Assembly: GCA_029785085.1 (NCBI GenBank)
Contig: JAFMAI010000003.1
Location: 1-50,569, forward strand
Length of the DNA stretch: 50,569 nucleotides
From: Nitrososphaerota archaeon
GTDB lineage: Archaea > Thermoproteota > Nitrososphaeria > Nitrososphaerales > Gagatemarchaeaceae
Direction: 5' to 3'
Made by a program: the position numbers and the translations under genes. The notes under the pieces were generated by a model. The model searched no databases. It saw nothing but the letters and a program-made list of their open reading frames with translations, and was not told the DNA's origin. This document shows positions 1-8,319 of this stretch, piece after piece. Every line of letters begins with the position of its first letter. Position 1 is the stretch's first letter.

Positions 1-303
1 GTTGGAGCTCCCGTCGAGCGGGTCCATTGCCACGCTGACCCCTCCCTTGGACTCCACTGGCTCCTCCATCTCCTCTGAAGCGACCTCAGCGGCGTGCCCT
101 GTAGCAATGAGGGCCTCGACGAACACGTCGTTGGAGTAAACGTCGATCGCCTTCTGAGCCTCCCCGGACGGGTTGGTCTCCTCTAGGAGCCCTGTCTTGA
201 ACGGTATGCTCCCCCAGACCTCCAAGCTGGCCTTCGCGACGGCGGCGGTGAGGGCGGCCAGGTCTTCGGGCGCGTTGAGCCTCAGGAACTCTTCCAGTTT
301 CAT
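1..303 (-). CDS. fbp: Fructose-1,6-bisphosphatase class I, N-terminal part (cut by window edge)
   Basis: Reading leftwards from the ATG at 303-301, an open frame of 101 codons runs off the window start. It begins MKLEEFLRLN and ends in DPLDGSSN, the metal- and phosphate-binding signature of class I fructose-1,6-bisphosphatases; an EE pair (residues about 78-79, before MEEP) fits the upstream metal-binding glutamates. The enzyme removes the 1-phosphate from fructose-1,6-bisphosphate in gluconeogenesis, in the cytosol. A TATA-like box on the minus strand (about 328-336) lies about 28 bases before the ATG, so the transcript is probably leaderless. It is divergent from a class I aldolase, the enzyme making its substrate. 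Many archaea instead use a bifunctional FBP aldolase/phosphatase, so a separate class I FBPase is notable. The C-terminal catalytic part lies outside the window. Confidence 0.88.
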   Translation of the reverse strand, partial: MKLEEFLRLNAPEDLAALTAAVAKASLEVWGSIPFKTGLLEETNPSGEAQKAIDVYSNDVFVEALIATGHAAEVASEEMEEPVESKGGVSVAMDPLDGSSN

Positions 304-327
304 CGGTCGCCGCTGATCGGGGCGGGG

Positions 328-386
328 CTTTTAGGCGTATGGACAGGCTGCCTGAATGTATGTCGAACGGTGAGAGCGTTAAATAG
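328..386. promoter_or_regulatory. Divergent box A elements of fbp and aldolase genes
   Basis: The 104-base gap between the two start codons holds two TATA-like boxes. CCTAAAAG (minus strand, 328-336) is centred about 28 bases before the fbp ATG, and GTTAAATA (plus strand, about 378-385) is centred about 26 bases before the aldolase ATG. Both spacings predict transcription starting at or next to the start codon. No clear operator palindrome is seen between them. Confidence 0.6.
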
Positions 387-407
387 GCCAAGGGCGGCTT
401 CCCCCTC

Positions 408-1157
408 ATGAAGCGCGACCTGATGGAGAAGTTCCTCACCGGGGGGAAGAGCATGATCCTCGCCTATGACCAGGGGCTGGAGCACGGGCCTTCGTCCGAC
501 TTCAACGACAAGAACGTCGACCCAGCCTATATCATGGACATAGCCGCCAAGGGGAGGTTCAACGGTGTCGTGTTCCAGAAGGGGGTGGCCGAGCGGTTCT
601 ACGACGGGAGGGTCCCCTTGATTGTCAAGCTCAACGGAAAGTCCAGCCTCCTCAAGGGAGAGCCAGTCTCGCGGCAGGTGTGCAGCGTGGAGCAGGCGGT
701 GTCGCTCGGGGCGAAGGGAGTCGGGTACACCATCTACCTGGGGAGCGAACACGAGCCGAGGATGTTCAGCGAGTTCGGAGAGATACAGGAGGAGGCGCAC
801 GAGAGGGGGATGCCCGCCATAGCCTGGATCTACCCCCGAGGCGCGGCGGTCCAAAACGACACCTCGAAGGAGACGGTCGCCTACGCCGCCCGGGCCGGGC
901 TGGAGCTTGGGGCGGACGCGGTCAAGATCAAGTACACTGGTGACCCGGAGAGCTTCTCCTGGGCTGTGAAGGCTGCGGCGGGGGTCAGGGTCTTCATGAG
1001 CGGCGGGCCTAAGGCACCCACCGACAACGACTTCCTGCGCCAGGTGGAGGGGGTCGTCCGCGCTGGCGGGACAGGCGTAGCCGTCGGGAGGAACGTCTGG
1101 CAGAACCAGGACCCCCTAGCCATGGCCGGGAAGCTCGGAAAGGCAATCTTCGGCTGA
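408..1157 (+). CDS. fba: Class I fructose-bisphosphate aldolase (archaeal DhnA/FbaB type)
   Basis: This 249-residue protein is of the archaeal class I (Schiff-base) aldolase family. It has the N-terminal AYDQGLEHGP segment (residues 19-28), the VKIKYTG segment (172-178) expected to hold the Schiff-base lysine, FMSGGPK (phosphate-binding strand, about 196-202) and GVAVGRN (about 223-229). It cleaves or forms fructose-1,6-bisphosphate from glyceraldehyde-3-phosphate and dihydroxyacetone phosphate. Length is normal for the family (about 250-280). The ATG at 408 is supported by box A about 26 bases upstream, giving a leaderless mRNA; there is no Shine-Dalgarno sequence. It lies head to head with the FBPase gene, so the pair can make fructose-6-phosphate from triose phosphates. 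Confidence 0.93.
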   Translation: MKRDLMEKFLTGGKSMILAYDQGLEHGPSSDFNDKNVDPAYIMDIAAKGRFNGVVFQKGVAERFYDGRVPLIVKLNGKSSLLKGEPVSRQVCSVEQAVSLGAKGVGYTIYLGSEHEPRMFSEFGEIQEEAHERGMPAIAWIYPRGAAVQNDTSKETVAYAARAGLELGADAVKIKYTGDPESFSWAVKAAAGVRVFMSGGPKAPTDNDFLRQVEGVVRAGGTGVAVGRNVWQNQDPLAMAGKLGKAIFG

Positions 1158-1164
1158 CCTTCAG

Positions 1165-2148
1165 TCAGTTCGACAGAAGTCTCCAGGACAGGACTATCCC
1201 AAGCGCGGAGAGGACCGCTGCGAAGCCTGCAAGGACGCTGAAGTCTACCCAGAGGGGGGCCAGGACATGGTAGCCCGCGGCGGCTGCCGACGCGGACCCT
1301 GAGCCCAGCAGCATCTGCCTCACCCCGTCGACGGCGTAGCTCACGGGGTTATACTTCACCACGGACTGGAGCCAAGAGGGCATCATGGCGACCGGGAGCA
1401 TGGCGTTGCTGGCAAAGAGGAGAGGGAGGTTGAGGAGGTTGATGATGGCCATCTGGGTCTGCCAGTCGCTGGACCTCAGAGCCAGCATGACGAACAGCGA
1501 GGAGAGCCCGAAGGACATCAGGAACAGCAACACGAACGACCCCCCTATGGTAAGCACGCTGAAGTAGGAAGTGTCCATCTGGACCCCGCCCACGCTCCCC
1601 AAGACCACCGCAATGACGAGGACTATCGCCGCTTGGATGAGAGACCGCACCGTGCTCTGAGAAATCTTCGCGACCACGATGGCTCCCCGCCCGACCGGGG
1701 TGCTTAGCGCCTTGTTCATGAACCCGAATCTCCTGTCCCAGACGACCGACATCCCTGAGAAGGCGGCGGTGAACAGGATGATGAACGCCAGCATCCCGGC
1801 GGCGAGGTAGGAGAAGTAGCTGCTGGTGCCGAAGGTGCCGAGGTTGAGGACACTCGCCTCTGCGGGTGTCACCCCGGGGAGGCTCGTGAAGATCTTGCCG
1901 ATGTTGAACGCGAGGCCGAACAGGCCCAGCCAGACCACGGGCTGGACCAGGGATATGATCAGCTGGATGGGATTCTTGTACCACTTTACCAGGTCCCTGT
2001 TGGTCAGCGCCCACAGGCCGTGAAGGGGGCTCTTGTTGAGCGTCGGAGCCGCGCGGAACGACCTCTCCATCTCCCGTTCCTTCTGCTCCTCCTCTATCGC
2101 CTGCTCTTGCGTCGTGACCGTGGACCTTGCCGGGACGTCCTCCGCCAT
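1165..2148 (-). CDS. ABC-2 type exporter permease (DrrB-like)
   Basis: An ABC-2 family permease of about 327 residues with a hydrophilic, charged N-terminus (about 50 residues), then about six membrane segments; the region KWYKNPIQLIISLVQPVVW is typical of DrrB-like drug or lipid exporters. It is last in a PadR-ATPase-permease operon and starts at the end of the ATPase gene. A GTG at 2154 is in frame, but ATG 2148 is preferred: GGTGA in the tail of the ATPase gene lies 7 bases before it. It would form the membrane channel for the ATPase encoded just upstream. The substrate is unknown; family members move hydrophobic drugs, lipids or glycans. Confidence 0.85.
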   Translation of the reverse strand: MAEDVPARSTVTTQEQAIEEEQKEREMERSFRAAPTLNKSPLHGLWALTNRDLVKWYKNPIQLIISLVQPVVWLGLFGLAFNIGKIFTSLPGVTPAEASVLNLGTFGTSSYFSYLAAGMLAFIILFTAAFSGMSVVWDRRFGFMNKALSTPVGRGAIVVAKISQSTVRSLIQAAIVLVIAVVLGSVGGVQMDTSYFSVLTIGGSFVLLFLMSFGLSSLFVMLALRSSDWQTQMAIINLLNLPLLFASNAMLPVAMMPSWLQSVVKYNPVSYAVDGVRQMLLGSGSASAAAAGYHVLAPLWVDFSVLAGFAAVLSALGIVLSWRLLSN

Positions 2149-2155
2149 CTTCACG

Positions 2156-3160
2156 TCACCTGCGGGCCCTCATCATCGTCACCCTCTGCTTGAACGCGTC
2201 CATCTTGTTGGACTCTTCCTCTCTGATGCTGCGCCCGGTGAACTCCAGGTATGCTTCGTCGAGGGTGGGCTTGGTGAGCGATATCTTGGTCACGTGCAGC
2301 CCCTTCGACCTGATCAGGTCGATGACCTTGATGGAGGACTCCTCGCCTGCCTCCGACTTTATCCTGTATTCATGGCCGTTCTTCTTGACCTCCCTCACCA
2401 GCGGTATCTTCTTGATGTCCTCTGAGATGTCCGGCTCCGCCTCCGCTACGCCCACGACTAAGACGTCCCCGCCTATGCTGGCCTTCAGCTCGTCCGGGGA
2501 GCCTATCTTCACTATGCGGCCGTGGTCCACGATCGCTATCCGGTCGCAGAGGGAGTCGGCCTCCTCCAGGTAGTGGGTGGTGAGGAAGAGGGTCATCTTG
2601 TACTCCTCCTTCAGCATCTTGATGTAGCTCCATACGGCGGTCCTTGTCTGCACATCCAGTCCAAGCGTCGGCTCGTCGAGGAAGAGCAGCTTGGGGTAGT
2701 TGATCAGCCCGCTGGCGAGCTCCAACCTTCGCCTCATCCCGCCGGAGTAGGTGCTGACCTTCCTGTTCGCGGCGTCTTGCAGTTCGACGAGCTTCAGGAG
2801 CTCCATGGCGTGCGGCTTGGAGTTGCTCCTCGGTATGCCATAGAGGTCTGCGCAGAGCACTATGTTCTGCAGGCCGGTCAGGTCCTCGTCGGCGGTATAC
2901 TCCTGAGGGACGACCCCGACCACCCTCCTGACCTCGTTGGGGTGCCTGTGGATGTCCAGTCCTGCTATCTCCGCCTGCCCGCCCGAAGGCTTCAGCAGCG
3001 TCGTGAGCATGCTTATGGTGGTGGTCTTCCCTGCCCCGTTGGGTCCTAGGAACCCGAAGACTTCGCCTTCCTTGATTTCAAAGGAGACGCCGTCCACTGC
3101 CTTCAGTGCCCCGAAGTTCTTTGACAGCCCCTCCACCCTGACCAGCGGCCGTTGGCTCAT
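2156..3160 (-). CDS. ABC exporter ATP-binding protein (DrrA-like)
   Basis: A 334-residue ABC ATPase with Walker A GPNGAGKTTT (about residues 39-48), signature YSGGM, Walker B LLFLDEPTLGLD, and the extra C-terminal domain of the DrrA family ending in LDEAYLEFTG. It energises export through the permease encoded downstream. Its start overlaps the end of the padR-like gene by 4 bases (ATGA), indicating translational coupling in one operon. A daunorubicin-resistance-like multidrug or lipid exporter is the best description; actual substrate cannot be read from sequence. Confidence 0.9.
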   Translation of the reverse strand: MSQRPLVRVEGLSKNFGALKAVDGVSFEIKEGEVFGFLGPNGAGKTTTISMLTTLLKPSGGQAEIAGLDIHRHPNEVRRVVGVVPQEYTADEDLTGLQNIVLCADLYGIPRSNSKPHAMELLKLVELQDAANRKVSTYSGGMRRRLELASGLINYPKLLFLDEPTLGLDVQTRTAVWSYIKMLKEEYKMTLFLTTHYLEEADSLCDRIAIVDHGRIVKIGSPDELKASIGGDVLVVGVAEAEPDISEDIKKIPLVREVKKNGHEYRIKSEAGEESSIKVIDLIRSKGLHVTKISLTKPTLDEAYLEFTGRSIREEESNKMDAFKQRVTMMRARR

Positions 3161-3594
3161 TGCTTCTCTCCCAGCTTTGAAAGCCTGCTCGCGAGCTTCC
3201 TTATCTCGTTCCCCCCGCCCGCGAGTTTTGGATCGTTGGACCGCGAAAGGTCTTCCAGATATGACGTGTAGCTGGAGATCACTTCAATGGCGCCTTCTAC
3301 GGACTTCGGCGCCTGCCCCATCTGCTCCGGCCACGGCCAGGGGTGGTCTACCTCTTCCTTCCCGCTCGTGGTGAGGGAGTATCTGTCGTCCGCGGAACGG
3401 CTGAGGACGCCCTCCTCCACCATGCGCTTCAGCAGGGGATAGATCGAGCCAGGGGACGGCCTCCACCAGCCTTGGAGATTCGCCTCCATCACGTCCATTA
3501 TCTCCGCACCCGACTTCGCACTGTCCCGCACGATGTAGAGGATCCAGCGGCGCAGACCCTTGTGCGTGCGCTTGGCCCAGTCGAAGTTGAACAT
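3157..3594 (-). CDS. PadR-family transcriptional regulator
   Basis: A 145-residue protein with a PadR-type winged helix: the segment SGAEIMDVMEAN is followed by the hallmark SPGSIYPLLKRMVEEGVL and a basic wing (LSRSADDRYSL). The C-terminal half is probably helical and dimerising. It is the first gene of the operon with a DrrAB-type exporter, the usual arrangement of PadR autoregulators that are released by the exported compound. The start at 3594 lies 12 bases downstream of two perfect palindromes (3607-3630), its likely operator, which occupy the place where box A should be. Confidence 0.9.
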   Translation of the reverse strand: MFNFDWAKRTHKGLRRWILYIVRDSAKSGAEIMDVMEANLQGWWRPSPGSIYPLLKRMVEEGVLSRSADDRYSLTTSGKEEVDHPWPWPEQMGQAPKSVEGAIEVISSYTSYLEDLSRSNDPKLAGGGNEIRKLASRLSKLGEKQ

Positions 3595-3606
3595 GGTCTC
3601 TATTTT

Positions 3607-3630
3607 CCGATATCGGAACTCCGATATCGG
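3607..3630. promoter_or_regulatory. Duplicated palindromic operator before the padR-ABC operon
   Basis: Two identical 10-base perfect palindromes, CCGATATCGG, are separated by AACT. They sit 13-36 bases before the PadR start codon, so they overlap the expected box A and a bound dimer would block TBP/TFB. The GATATC cores resemble known PadR operators. This supports autorepression. Binding by this PadR protein is inference. Confidence 0.75.
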
Positions 3631-3652
3631 GTAGATTTCAAGTTATCTGAAG

Positions 3653-3671
3653 GCTCCCTGCGGCAGGGAGC
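3653..3671. other. Perfect 8-bp hairpin in the padR/antiporter gap
   Basis: GCTCCCTG-CGG-CAGGGAGC forms an 8-bp stem with a 3-base loop. It lies between the divergent padR operator and the antiporter gene, about 200 bases before the antiporter start. It has no run of T after it on either strand. Function unknown: an operator or RNA hairpin is possible. The rest of 3631-3868 shows no convincing gene. Confidence 0.4.
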
Positions 3672-3868
3672 GCGGCGGAGGAGGGGGCGGCTCTGAGAGC
3701 GTAGCCTGTCTCATGGTCGACTTCACCACCCTGAGACGGCGCCCCGCAGGAGAGCCTGTCCTCAAATACCTATCCGGTGCCCCCCCACCAGGCTTGAAGG
3801 CTCAATGTCAGCTCGGCCGCGCAGGGGACCCTGGAAGGCCGAAGCACTGGTCTTGGAGTTGACCCCTG

Positions 3869-5413
3869 TTGGCGCTCTCTCCTGAGACGTTCCTGCTAGT
3901 TCTATCCTCGATCATATTCATCGGGTTCGTGGGGAACATCCTGCTGAACAAGAAGGGGATACCCCAGACTCTGTTCCTCATAGCCGCGGGGATCGCGACC
4001 CGCTGGTTCGCGGTCCTACCCACGTCCACGGTCAACGCGATGCTGCCGCTGCTTTCCCAGGTCACCCTCGCCATGGTGGTCTTCGACATAGGCATGAGCA
4101 TGAAGATCAGGGAGGTAGTTTCGGAAGGGAGGTCGGCGATCACCCGGTCGAGCGTCTACATGATTCTCTCCATCTTGGTGACCTCCTTTCTGTTCACCGC
4201 GGTCCTGCACTGGAACCTGTACCAGTCCCTCTTCCTCGGCTCGGTAGTCGGAGGAGAGATCTCGATGGTCATAATCCCCTACATGGGGAACAGGATTTCG
4301 CAACGGGGGCTGGTCTCCAACCTGTCGATGGAGTCCGTCTACGATTCGCTCGTGCTGATCATACTGTTCACGGTCCTGCTGAACGGATACAGCCAGAACG
4401 CGCCCCTGGACTTCAGCGGGTTGTCCCTCATCTCCTCGAGCTTCTTCCAGCAGCTCTCCATCGGCCTGGTCGGAGGGGTCCTCCTCGGGTTCGCCTGGGT
4501 CAGAGTTGCCAAAGCGCTCGGGCAGTCGGAATACTTCTACGTCGCGACTGTGGGTTATGTCCTCCTGGCCTACGTGCTGATAGGGAACATTGGCGGGAGT
4601 GGCGTGATAACGGTCCTAGCCATAGGGCTGGTGATGAAGAACATGACAGACATCCCCGCTTCATTGGGCTTCGGGACTGCCATGCCTGCGGTCTCGCTCA
4701 ACTACATCTCGGCGTTCCAGACCGAAATCTCATTCTTCTTGAGGACGTTCTTCCTCTTCTTCCTCGGATTCTCCCTCCCCCTCGGCGTCCTGACGTCGCC
4801 CCTGGTGTACTTCGAGTCGATTGCGGTGGTGGGGACCCTGGTGGTCACCAGGGTGCTCAGCACGGAAGCGGTCGACTGGAAGAAGACGACCAAGGACAGA
4901 AGGGTAATCGAGTCGATGATGGCCCAGGGACTGACGCCAGCCCTCCTGGCCACCACGCTGGTTGCGGACTCGATCGCAGGCTCCAACCAGATACTCCCCA
5001 TCGCAACTCTGGTAATCATCGGGACTAACGTGATCACAGCTGTCGGGGCGAGGCGGTTCAAAGGCCAGACCGAAGGGCTCGACCTGGCTTCGCTCGCCAC
5101 CATCAGCCCGCTGGTCAAGGAGCTGAGCGGGATGGTCGAAGGGCTCGACCAGAACCAGCTGGAGAGCTGGGCTGAGAAGGTGGAGGAGGATGCAAGGAAC
5201 GCGGCTCCCCCCGACGTGAAGGCCAGGGTAGGCCTCCCCAGGCCGAGCACAGGAAGCGACAAGCGGGTTGAGCTGAAGGTTTCGTCGAGCGCCCTCCCTT
5301 ACATCATCGACGCGATCCGGAAGAATAAGGAGTCGATGCCGCAGGGGACGAGGTCATACTTCGAGACTCTGGAAGAAGTCCTGACCAGGCAACTCGGCGC
5401 CCGCCAGCCGTGA
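3869..5413 (+). CDS. Cation/proton antiporter (CPA/NhaP-KefB-like), with cytosolic C-terminal domain
   Basis: A 514-residue membrane protein with about 12 transmembrane segments over residues 1-400 and a soluble charged tail of about 110 residues. FDIGMSM (about residues 74-80) matches the CPA motif after the third to fourth helices, and MESVYDSLVLI (about 154-164) matches the ES..D ion-binding region of sodium/proton or potassium/proton antiporters. The start is TTG at 3869: an in-frame stop lies immediately upstream (3860-3862) and TTGGAG at about 3852-3857 can act as a ribosome-binding site. The C-terminal tail may be regulatory. Ion specificity cannot be decided. Confidence 0.85.
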   Translation: MALSPETFLLVLSSIIFIGFVGNILLNKKGIPQTLFLIAAGIATRWFAVLPTSTVNAMLPLLSQVTLAMVVFDIGMSMKIREVVSEGRSAITRSSVYMILSILVTSFLFTAVLHWNLYQSLFLGSVVGGEISMVIIPYMGNRISQRGLVSNLSMESVYDSLVLIILFTVLLNGYSQNAPLDFSGLSLISSSFFQQLSIGLVGGVLLGFAWVRVAKALGQSEYFYVATVGYVLLAYVLIGNIGGSGVITVLAIGLVMKNMTDIPASLGFGTAMPAVSLNYISAFQTEISFFLRTFFLFFLGFSLPLGVLTSPLVYFESIAVVGTLVVTRVLSTEAVDWKKTTKDRRVIESMMAQGLTPALLATTLVADSIAGSNQILPIATLVIIGTNVITAVGARRFKGQTEGLDLASLATISPLVKELSGMVEGLDQNQLESWAEKVEEDARNAAPPDVKARVGLPRPSTGSDKRVELKVSSSALPYIIDAIRKNKESMPQGTRSYFETLEEVLTRQLGARQP

Positions 5414-5469
5414 CCCGGCTCTGCCTCCTGGACGCTTCCGACGACCCTCACCAGAACCAAGGCTCGGAG

Positions 5470-6582
5470 TCAGGCTTCGTTCTCCCTGAAGCCCAGCTCA
5501 CTCAGCGCGCGCTCGAGCGCCAGCATAGCCCTCCTCGCCTGACGAGGGCGGGCGTTGTATCCCATGTTCCCGAGCCTGAGCACCTTTCCGGAGAGCTTAC
5601 CCCAGGACCCTGCGATCATCACCCCATGGCGCTCCTCCATGAGCCGCAGCAGCCTGGCCTCGGGGACTTGCGCCGGGCGCCTGACCGCGGTCACAGTGGG
5701 AGAGTGATAGTCATCCCTCTTCGGATAGGGGACCAGCCCCATCCCCCTGCAGCCTGACAGGATGAGCTTTGAGACCCGCCTGTGGCGCTCGAAGGCGCGC
5801 GGGAGCCCCTCCTCGAGGGCGATGTCCAGCGCCTCGTCCAGGGCGGCGATGTCAGAGACCGACGGGGTGTACGGGAACAGCCTCTTCTTGTTCCACCACT
5901 CTTCCCACTGCCAGAGGCTCGCGTAGTACGCAGGGACGCGGGGGCCGCGCCGTCTCACGACGCCCCATGCCCTCTCGCTCACTGAAACCAGAGCCAGGCC
6001 AGGGGGCGCGCTCAAGCACTTCTGGCTCCCACCTAGGCAGACGTCGACCCCCCAGGAGTCTGTCTCAACCGGAGTTCCGCCCAAGGACGAAACGGCGTCG
6101 GCGATGAGCATGACGCCTCGCTTCCGGCAGGCCGCGGCAACCTCCCGCAGCGGGTTCAGGACACCGCTGGGTGTCTCGCAGTGAACGAAGGTGGCGACCT
6201 CTATCTCTCTGTCGGCGTCGAGGGCTGCCGCCACCGACTCGGGGTCCACCGGCCGGTCATAGGGTCCCCGGACCGCAACCGGGATCCCGCCGTACATCTT
6301 CACGAAGTCTACGAAGCCGTCGCCGAAGACCCCGTTGGTGACGGTCAGCACCTTCTGCCCCCTCGCCACGAGAGACGCGACCGCGGCCTCCAGTCCGAGG
6401 AGTCCCTCCCCGGACATGATTAGGACGTCGTTCTTGGTCTTCATCAGCCGCCTCAGCTTCCCCTGGGTCAACTCGTAGGACTTCGCGAAGGCTGGGTCCA
6501 GGTCGGGGTTCGTTATGGGCCGCGCCATCCTCCTCAGAACTCTAGGGGGGACCTCCGTCGGACCGGGGGTGTAGATCAGCAA
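5470..6582 (-). CDS. Class V aminotransferase (alanine-glyoxylate / serine-pyruvate type)
   Basis: A 370-residue PLP enzyme of fold type I. It starts with the family signature YTPGPTEVPP, has the cofactor-binding stretch MSGEGLLGLEAA (about residues 56-67), the aspartate in LIADAVSSLGG (about 160-170) and the PLP lysine in GGSQKCLSAPPG. Relatives transfer amino groups from alanine or serine to glyoxylate or other oxo acids, and some act on (S)-ureidoglycine or phosphonates. The start is a TTG at 6582, the only start placing TPGPTEV at the N-terminus. It diverges from an amino-acid permease gene. A second paralogue lies at 11881-13020. Confidence 0.88.
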   Translation of the reverse strand: MLIYTPGPTEVPPRVLRRMARPITNPDLDPAFAKSYELTQGKLRRLMKTKNDVLIMSGEGLLGLEAAVASLVARGQKVLTVTNGVFGDGFVDFVKMYGGIPVAVRGPYDRPVDPESVAAALDADREIEVATFVHCETPSGVLNPLREVAAACRKRGVMLIADAVSSLGGTPVETDSWGVDVCLGGSQKCLSAPPGLALVSVSERAWGVVRRRGPRVPAYYASLWQWEEWWNKKRLFPYTPSVSDIAALDEALDIALEEGLPRAFERHRRVSKLILSGCRGMGLVPYPKRDDYHSPTVTAVRRPAQVPEARLLRLMEERHGVMIAGSWGKLSGKVLRLGNMGYNARPRQARRAMLALERALSELGFRENEA

Positions 6583-6651
6583 GTGGTTGGTTCGCCCGGG
6601 CGCTGCGGAGACATGAATCGTTTATACATTGTCTCTGGGCCTGAGACCTGT

Positions 6652-8304
6652 TTGACGGAAGAGAAGGTCTTCGTCAGGGAGTCGACCGGCCTTGTGAAGG
6701 CGATGTCCCCACACCACGCTTTCATCTACAACATGATGGCGGTGGGCCTGACCGGGTTCACCGAAGCCGTCCTCTTCAGCTATGGGCCCGCCGTCCTCCC
6801 TGGCGGGGACGTTGGCCTCGGTATACTGACCACGGTCCTGGCCGCCGTCCCTTTCTACGTCGTCGTCTCCATGCTTGCGTCGTCGATGCCCAGGGCAGGC
6901 GGCGACTATGTGTGGCAGAGCAGGGTCCTGAACCCCGCGGTCGGGTTCGCCGCCACCTTCAGCGCGTGGTCGATCTGGCAGTGGTTCTTCTCGGCGTTCC
7001 TCGGATCAGTGATGGTGACGCTCTGCCTGCAGCCGCTCTTCGCTGAGCTGGCTCATGCCACAGGGATCGCCGGATACGCCTCGCTGGCCACGGAGCTCCA
7101 GGCTCCCGCGGCGACCTTCGCGGTCACCACCGTCATCCTCCTGCTGGGGCTCTTGGTGGCAGCCCGGGGGATGCGGTTCTATGTGAAGGTGCAGTACGTC
7201 CTCTTCGGGGGCGCACTCCTCTCGCTCCTGACCATGTTGGGGCTGCTACTGGCGAGCACCCATCAAGACTTCGTCAGCAGCTTCAACGCCGCCGTATACT
7301 CATACAACAGAACGATCGGGCCGGACGCATACCAGACCATCATCAGCGCCGCCCAGGGGAGCGGGGTGGCGCTGGGGCAGAAGTTCAGCGCGTATGAGAC
7401 GATCACCCTCTGGGCCATCGCCTGGCTGTCGCTGGGGTACGCCGGATGGTCCATCTACAACCTCGGCGAGATCAAGCGCGCCGGGAACTTCAGGCTTCAG
7501 CTCTTCCAGATAGTTGGGTCCTACCTTGCCATAGGCGCCCTTTGGGCCCTGACCTGGTACGCCTATTCCGGGACAGTCGGCCTCCAGTTCATCCACGCGT
7601 TCAACGGGCTCTGGTTCGGGAGCAACCCCGGTCCGGTCGGAGCGGTCCTGAACGTAGTGCCGGACCCGTTCTTCCCATACATCATCAGCCTCCTGTCAGG
7701 TAATCCGCTCGTCCTCGCGGTGATCTTCATCGGGATGATGATGGGGATATTCCAGGTGGTCCTGATAGTCTACTTCGCCAGCACGAGGATCATGCTTGGG
7801 GCCGCCATGGACAGGGTGCTTCCGAGCAGGGTGTCGTCGGTCAGCCCCCGGTCGGGCGCACCGCTGTTGGCGCTGCTGGTGTCCTTCGCCGGGAGCATGG
7901 CCTGGCTCTACTTCGTGGTCTACCAGTTCAACGCCATAGGGTCCTACGTTGCTTCGGCGGGGTTCGGGACAGAGGTCGCATACCTGCTCATCTGCGTCAC
8001 CGCCATGGTGTTCCCGTTCAGGCTGAAGGACGTGTACGAATCGTCCCCGATAAGCAGGTACACGGTCTGGAAGATTCCCGCCGTCTCGGTGGCGGGAGCC
8101 CTCGCGCTGGCATTCAACCTCTTCCTCGCCTACGAGTACGTGGCGGGGCCGAACCTCTTCCTGACCTACCCGCTTCTGCAGTCGGACGAGTTCGTGCTCG
8201 GGCTTTTCGTCGCCTGCCTCCTGGTCTACCTAGTCGCCAGGGCGGTCAGAAGGAGGCAGGGGATTGAGCTGGGCCTCTCATACAGACAGATCCCGCCGGA
8301 GTGA
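6652..8304 (+). CDS. APC-superfamily amino-acid/amine permease
   Basis: A membrane protein with about 12 helices. The N-terminus has the APC features MMAVGLTGFTEAVLF and a conserved stretch SSMPRAGGDYVWQSRVLNP (short-chain amino-acid permease pattern). It imports amino acids or amines by ion coupling. The open frame extends up to GTG 6583 and ATG 6613, but TTTATACA at 6620-6627 looks like box A. Transcription would then begin near 6650, making the TTG at 6652 the likely leaderless start (550 residues). The shorter N-terminus also matches APC proteins better. Divergent from the class V aminotransferase, which may act on the imported substrate. Confidence 0.85.
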   Translation: MTEEKVFVRESTGLVKAMSPHHAFIYNMMAVGLTGFTEAVLFSYGPAVLPGGDVGLGILTTVLAAVPFYVVVSMLASSMPRAGGDYVWQSRVLNPAVGFAATFSAWSIWQWFFSAFLGSVMVTLCLQPLFAELAHATGIAGYASLATELQAPAATFAVTTVILLLGLLVAARGMRFYVKVQYVLFGGALLSLLTMLGLLLASTHQDFVSSFNAAVYSYNRTIGPDAYQTIISAAQGSGVALGQKFSAYETITLWAIAWLSLGYAGWSIYNLGEIKRAGNFRLQLFQIVGSYLAIGALWALTWYAYSGTVGLQFIHAFNGLWFGSNPGPVGAVLNVVPDPFFPYIISLLSGNPLVLAVIFIGMMMGIFQVVLIVYFASTRIMLGAAMDRVLPSRVSSVSPRSGAPLLALLVSFAGSMAWLYFVVYQFNAIGSYVASAGFGTEVAYLLICVTAMVFPFRLKDVYESSPISRYTVWKIPAVSVAGALALAFNLFLAYEYVAGPNLFLTYPLLQSDEFVLGLFVACLLVYLVARAVRRRQGIELGLSYRQIPPE

Positions 8305-8319
8305 GCGACGGCGGGCGGC

